Part shown: positions 59,479-64,000 of the stretch, in pieces
How the letters are laid out: every line of letters begins with the position of its first letter
How positions within the stretch are numbered: the first letter of the stretch is position 1
Origin: Glebionis coronaria
Lineage: Eukaryota > Streptophyta > Magnoliopsida > Asterales > Asteraceae
NCBI GenBank assembly: GCA_025667525.1
Contig: CM046881.1
Coordinates: forward strand, 23,571,580 to 23,635,579
Length of the DNA stretch: 64,000 nucleotides
Direction: 5' to 3'
Translations under genes and position numbers: made by a program
The notes under the pieces: generated by a model
What the model saw: the letters and a program-made list of their open reading frames with translations, nothing else
Database searches by the model: none
What the model was told of the DNA's origin: nothing

Positions 59479-61051
59479 GTAGAAACTAGAAGGGGGGGTG
59501 AATAGTTTCTCTCGGTTATGGTCCTAATTAAAATTCTTTCAATTAGGTTTGTCCCAAAATTTCCTTTTACTTGAAAACTAGTTTCTTAGTTCTTAGGTTC
59601 AATTCTAGTGCATTAACAATATCTAGTGACAATGAAATGCAAAGTAAGAATGAAAGCATAAGTAAAGAGTAAGGAAAGAAGCAGCCTAAAGTACGACACC
59701 AAGATTTATAGTGGTTCGGCAACAAAGCTTTATCCTCGTTCCTACTCCACTCCTCAAGTACACCTTACTTGAGATTTATACTATATCCACAAGCTCCCTT
59801 CTTGGCGGAGAAAACCTTACAACGTCGCTTACATTATTTTCCGACACTAAGCTAAATGTCGAGACCTAATCTTAGCTAGGACCAATCTACACACGTCGCC
59901 TACTTCACCATTTTCTGACACAAGGCTAGATGTCGAGTTCTAATCGAAAGCTAGAACCAATCTTCATCGCCCATCTTCTTTTCCGATACAAGGCTAGATG
60001 TCGAATTCTAATCCAAAGCTAAAACCAATCTTCACAATTCTTCACTTTGAAGTTTATTGAGAACTCACAAGACACATACACACATCACTTTATAATTTAG
60101 TGAGAACTAACACACAAGACTTGTTACAACTCAATAATACATATCCAAGTATACGCACGTAACATGGATCCACACAAGACAAATCCAAGTATACACATAT
60201 ACAATGAATTTACACAAGACAAATCTAAGTATCCACAAATACATTAGATTAACACAACACTAATCCAAATATACACAAATACATTAGATCTACACAAGAC
60301 TCAAATAAAAAATGATGAACATGACTAGATCTAAGAAAGGATGATCTTCATCAAGGCTTCATCTTTAATCACATCATAAATGTGTGAGTGATCTTCTCTT
60401 TGGACAAGTAAAGAAGAGGATCAAGAGGATAATCATAAGTAAACATACTTAACACATTAAGTGATCATTTACTAATGATTAGGATATAGAAAAGAGAAAA
60501 GAGGCAGAAAGAATGTCCAAAAAGGTTCCTGTAAAATAGAGATTTGATCCACTATTTATAGGAGACAAAAGCCAACGACTCTATGCCTGCGGTTCCTTAA
60601 TTGTCACTACGGTTCCTTATTGATAGAGAACCGCATGCCTATTTGAGGAACCATAGGTAGTAGAATCCGCTCACTTTTGTCTTTTAGTGAGGAAATGTTA
60701 TCTGAGGTAAGTTTTACCTTCAAAGGATATTCCTATGGCATTTGGAATAGGCCATATTCAAATTTACATTTTCCATTTTAATAAAAAATTCTTAAAAATA
60801 AATTTTATTAAAAAATTTTGTCACTTTTGACAAAATGTTAGTTTTAAGGCTAATCACTTTCTATCATCACTAAACATGATTAAGATATGTTTGTGTAAGA
60901 CTTAAAAGATTATTACCTTGATGATAGTGTTTGTTGAATAATTCGTCTTACGATTATCTTTGACGATAAATGTTTTTATACTTTGTCGTGATCAAAACTA
61001 AGAAAGATTAGTTGACACTGATAATATTTTTAGGCATCACTTGAATTAACA
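59479..61051 (-). repeat. 5' LTR of the level-2 element
   Basis: 1,573 bases, TGTAGAAACTAG to GAATTAACA. It shows the empty target site of the solo LTR near 60,275. Confidence 0.92.
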
Positions 61052-61056
61052 TAAGT
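61052..61056. repeat. Right target duplication of the level-2 retrotransposon
   Basis: TAAGT, compared with CAAGT at 18,370-18,374. Confidence 0.7.
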
Positions 61057-61793
61057 GTTGCAAAACAACAACCATTCATGAATTACCACAAAAACAGATG
61101 AAGATATGAGAGGATCTTTAAGCAACATTTGAAAAGGAATCTAGGATTTGACCCTAATGGTGAAGGGTCTACAACAAACAAGGCTTACTCAATTCCTTAG
61201 TGGTTATGTGTGTATGTGTAGCATGTGATGTTACTTTAAGTAGAGAGTTTTATGTGGAGACACAAAACATCTAATCTTTTGTTATGTCTGTACGTGATAG
61301 CATGTGATGGCATGTGGTTTTTCTTGTTTTGTGGTTACCAAACACAAGGGTCTTGTCCCCCACATGCCTTTGACTGCTATTTATGCTAATGGAAATCAGA
61401 CTTTATTTATGAATTGGTGGTGCTTATATGTCTTTAACTTCTACTTGTTTTCCCAACTATATTCAATTAGTCAATTTGGTTACCAAATGCAACAATTTTA
61501 TTCATAACCAGTAAGGATACATAAGAGGGAACAAGTACATAAATTCAACAAGGCTTAATCTATTACAACTTCTAATTCATACAAAATGCCTTCATTTCTG
61601 ATTGACTGCCTTCAATTCTTGGTTTGTTACTTCATTGCAATCAATATCAAAATCACCATGGATAGCACAAAACAGACTCTTTTCAGAAAGTCAAACTCAC
61701 AACTGCTTGGTTCACCCCTACTTGTAGATGCATAATCCTTTGTTCACGGTTCATTTCAGTTCGTAGAATACGCCTTTAATTAGGATTAAGAAT
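61057..61793 (+). other. MULE DNA right of the retrotransposon: end of mudrA and convergent 3' regions
   Basis: After the retrotransposon is removed, a short transposase tail reads from about 61,110 to a stop near 61,200 (blocks FKQHLKRNLGFDPNGEGSTT). The open frame at 61,304-61,507 has no domain. The stretch separates the 3' ends of the two convergent MULE genes. Confidence 0.55.
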
Positions 61794-62108
61794 TCAATAC
61801 ATCTCATTCATTTTAAGTTTATACCAATCAGATTCAAATTCTTCATCATACCAATCCCATAATTCACATTTCTTCCCATATGGTTTCTGAAAATTAATGT
61901 ATAAACTAATTAAGCAATTAGATAAAGCGAGTGTAAAAATAGCCTAATTAATATATAAAACTCTTACATTTCGATTTGGGCAAACAATGAATCACCTAGC
62001 TAGATTGGTGGGTGTCCAGCTTGTTAAAACGGAAGATGGAAGACCACAATAACACGGTATGGAGGTTGGTAGAGGACGTGTTAAAAATGAAGATGATGAA
62101 GCTGCCAT
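61794..62108 (-). pseudogene. GRF-type zinc-finger protein of the MULE
   Basis: Two exons on the minus strand: 62,108-61,968 and 61,886-61,794, joined by an 81-base intron with GT and AG borders in phase 0. The protein of about 77 residues starts MAASSSS and carries the GRF-finger pattern: CYCGLPSSVLTSW, then FIVCPNRN at the end of exon 1, then KCELWDWYDEEF from exon 2. Four cysteines are thus available for zinc. One TGA at 61,992-61,994 interrupts exon 1 where the family has Arg, consistent with a single C-to-T change. GRF fingers bind nucleic acid in DNA repair proteins. Small single-finger versions are widespread in plants. The gene starts ~215 bases inside the right inverted repeat, which probably supplied its promoter, and converges on the transposase gene, the position occupied by mudrB in maize MuDR. 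Confidence 0.8.
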
Positions 62109-62325
62109 TGATGGAATAGAGATAGTTTGTGAAACCCTAGATCTGGTTTGGGTAAAGTTGGGGTAAATATAACCGCTACAGAAATACGGGTCAAGTAAAA
62201 TGGATTGGGTAAGTAAAAAACCCATTTTTGGAAGCTTATGTGGAAAGTCAACGATAGTCAACGTCACGTGGAATTAAATGTTGAGTTGGCTATAGCAATG
62301 GTAATAATAATCGGTAAACAGTAAG
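62109..62325 (-). promoter_or_regulatory. Probable promoter/leader of the GRF gene
   Basis: Lies between the right inverted repeat and the ATG. It contains CCACGTGACG (an E-box/ACGT-core word, plus-strand CGTCACGTGG at about 62,261). Another gene is not seen. Confidence 0.35.
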
Positions 62326-62411
62326 TTTCATTGGTGACAATAGTATATTAGTCACCATATTGGTAAAGTCGAAAAAAGGGAAACCACGTTGGTATTTAAT
62401 GGCTTTAAGCC
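62326..62411 (-). repeat. Right terminal inverted repeat of the large MULE
   Basis: Complement of 14,681-14,766 with scattered mismatches; ends GGCTTTAAGCC. Confidence 0.9.
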
Positions 62412-62420
62412 TTATAAAGG
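62412..62420. repeat. Right 9-bp target duplication of the large MULE
   Basis: TTATAAAGG; see 14,672-14,680. Confidence 0.85.
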
Positions 62421-62623
62421 ATATAAATAGTTAAGTTTAGGAGAGAAGTTATTTTTGATACCATATTTTCACTTGATATAGGGAGTTTCTTATTCACCAT
62501 TCATCTCATTTTCATCTAATGAATAATATTAAATATATTTTATTTTTCATATATTTTTTATAATTATATATTTCCTAAACCTTTAAGTGTTAAACGAAAA
62601 ATATATATATTATCGCGACGAGC

Positions 62624-63496
62624 ATTTAATTATCTTTCTACCAATATGCATTATGATATACTTTTAAAGAAAAAAGAATCATTTTTTCTTGTTGTTTTAA
62701 TTTACGTAAAATGTCATATATGATAATAGTGTTTCATCATATATGATACAAGTGTTAAATCATAAATTATTATCAAATCATATATGGTATTGGTTTATAT
62801 CATATATGATATTGGTTTATATCATATATGATAAGTTATATCATATACGATACTAGTGTTACATTATATAAGATATCTTTTACTTAGTAAAGCAAAACGC
62901 TTAGTGAGGAATTCGTCCTTCCAAAAAAACAATTATTCCCTAATTTAGTAATGTTTTTTTTAGAAATCAATTAAAAAAATTAAAGATAATAAAACCAAAT
63001 TATTTCTAAATTTGGCTAAAAAATTAAGATAGTATGTGAAAAATTGGTGGAGAAATTTGAAGGAAAAAACACAAAAATATATGTGTCAAATTTGTGAAAA
63101 ACAAAACCTGAAAAAAGAGGAGGTAATAATAAAACTTTATTAGTTAAATTTTAAATAAATTACATGAAGTTAAGTGAAACTTATAAATTTTTATATTTTT
63201 ATAATAACTCGAAAAAATAAACAAATCTTTCTTACACTTGATAGCTTCTACGCTTTATATTTTAAACATACAAAATTCAAAAATTCTATTTAAACACTAA
63301 TATAATGAATTTTTTTATGTATAATCATATGAAATTTTTTAACAAATTTAATTTATTTGTAAGTCACGTGCGTGCACGGGATTTATAACTAGTTAGTATC
63401 ATATATGATAATTGACAATGAAAAAAACGTGAAAAAGACGGAAAAAAAATTGTCGAAAGTGTATCATATAACATATTTATAGAAAGATAATTAAAT
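62624..63496. mobile_element. Fold-back inverted-repeat element split by a Helitron
   Basis: ATTTAATTATCTTTCTA at 62,624 is complemented at about 63,480-63,496, and similarity continues inward for about 100 bases on each side. Without the Helitron the element is about 356 bp. The palindrome ATCATATATGAT or near-copies recur about six times at 62,712-62,870 and again at 63,399. No clear target duplication. Confidence 0.6.
62876..63392 (+). mobile_element. Non-autonomous Helitron, 517 bp
   Basis: It begins TCTTTTACTTAGTAAAGCA directly after an A. It ends with a CGTGC-GT-GCACG hairpin, then 11 bases, then CTAG, directly before a T. TC...hairpin...CTRR between A and T, without target duplication, is the full Helitron signature. 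Removing it rejoins the fold-back element. No coding region. Confidence 0.75.
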
Positions 63497-64000
63497 CCTT
63501 TTCATAACGGTATATAACGGTTTATTTTGTTTCACATAACTATTAACGATTTAAGAGATATTAATGTTTAAAAATATATTTTATTTTTAATCTCATTTAT
63601 TTTATTAAAATAAATATGAAAAGTAAAGGTTAGTTCATTAGTATTCAAATAACTTAAATATAAGATTAAACTTTATTATATTAGCTAAAAACGATATAAC
63701 AATTGAAATTTGTTCTTTTTATTTTAATTTTTAATTTGAAATTAAGTGTTAAAAGATAAAAATACACGCCTTCATCATGAATCATGATCGACTTTATGTG
63801 AAGCCAGTTTATGATAGAAGGAATGTGTACTAGCTGCACATTGACAACTGTCAGGCTAGACACAACGGTTGCAATTTGTCACGGTCGCGACTTCGGTCGG
63901 ATTCAGTCGGTCTGCTGCGACGATCGAGTCGTGCTATTCGACTCCCCCAAATCCTACCATACGACTTATTTGATATTTTGATATCTTCTTCCTTTCATTC
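63497..64000. other. Right flank, nothing recognised
   Basis: AT-rich up to ~63,860, then a GC-richer stretch (about 63,870-63,950) with GGTCG/CGACTCG words similar in composition to 10,040-10,140. No gene is seen; the window ends here. Confidence 0.45.

Larger units (their letters stand above)
18375..61051 (-). mobile_element. Non-autonomous LTR retrotransposon, possibly Sirevirus-related, inside the MULE
   Basis: Two ~1.6-kb LTRs with TG...CA ends lie at 18,375-21,756 and 59,479-61,051, differing by a few percent. The minus-strand order is 5' LTR (right), primer site, internal region, polypurine tract, 3' LTR (left). Joining the flanks across the insertion restores a continuous MULE sequence. 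The element's own internal DNA is in three pieces (21,757-23,600, 34,512 to ~35,125 and about 55,478-59,478) split by later insertions. None of it resembles gag, protease, integrase or reverse transcriptase. Purine-rich AAAAGGGGGAG words near the 3' LTR (plus-strand CTCCCCCTT at about 21,759, 21,847 and 21,917), together with the initiator-Met primer site, resemble Sirevirus copia elements. That link is an inference. It would need enzymes from a relative. Confidence 0.85.
14681..62411 (+). mobile_element. MULE transposon, expanded to 47.7 kb by nested insertions
   Basis: The first ~86 bases, starting GGCTTAAAGCC, and the complement of the last ~86 match closely, including ACTATTGTCACCAATGAAAC with only scattered differences. 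Weaker similarity continues to about 14,900. A 9-bp duplication with one mismatch flanks the pair, and the element carries a mudrA-like transposase gene, so it belongs to the Mutator superfamily. Removing the retrotransposon at 18,375-61,051 leaves about 5 kb, a normal size for an autonomous MULE. It held two genes: the transposase reading rightwards from the left end, and a GRF zinc-finger gene reading leftwards from the right end. Both are now broken, so the element is immobile unless helped in trans. Confidence 0.9.

Overview
The window looks like nuclear DNA from a flowering plant. Its coding sequence is split by GT-AG introns, one intact gene encodes a plant cell-wall LRR-extensin-like protein, and most of the rest is plant transposons (Athila-type Ty3/gypsy, Ty1/copia, Mutator-like MULE and Helitron). 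The style of the copia and Athila proteins resembles what is common in Asteraceae. That placement is an inference from memory and was not tested.

Layout. Bases 1-12,490 are AT-rich and contain no intact gene. They hold a decayed VID27-like gene fragment (about 3.74-4.12 kb), three long (AT)n tracts, a minus-strand Helitron 3' end followed by a ~173-bp tandem array, a 1,167-bp non-autonomous MULE with ~200-bp inverted ends and a perfect 9-bp target duplication (7,150-8,316), and two small inverted-repeat elements (8.8-9.3 kb). The only intact host gene is a short LRR-extensin-like protein of 392 residues at 12,545-13,723 (+), with a TATA box 45 bases upstream of the start.

Bases 14,672-62,420 form one nested transposon stack. 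Level 1 is a MULE (14,681-62,411), bounded by ~86-bp inverted repeats and a 9-bp duplication with one mismatch (TTATAAAAG/TTATAAAGG). It carries a broken mudrA-like transposase gene on the plus strand and, on the minus strand near its right end, a two-exon GRF-type zinc-finger gene with one nonsense codon. Level 2, inside the MULE, is a minus-strand LTR retrotransposon (18,375-61,051) with ~1.6-kb LTRs, an initiator-Met-type primer site and a polypurine tract. It has no recognisable pol. Level 3, inside level 2, has three insertions: a solo LTR (19,244-20,990, duplication TGGAT); a complete Athila element with an uninterrupted 1,889-residue gag-pol (23,601-34,511, duplication ATATC); and a broken copia region (about 35.1-55.5 kb, outer limits not fully resolved). 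Level 4, inside the copia pol gene, is a gag-protease Athila derivative (40,182-49,400, duplication GGTGC). Its reverse transcriptase and integrase are absent and an acidic reading frame with one hydrophobic segment lies in their place.

Bases 62,421-64,000 are AT-rich flank containing a fold-back element that was itself split by a 517-bp Helitron.

Most of the window is therefore layered self-replicating DNA, with one host gene just outside the stack. The clearest unexplained pattern is a short motif, TTCGGAATA/TTCCGGATA and close variants. It is repeated about ten to twenty-five times in each of the Athila LTRs, the solo LTR, the gag-protease element's LTRs and the leader of the unrelated copia element.
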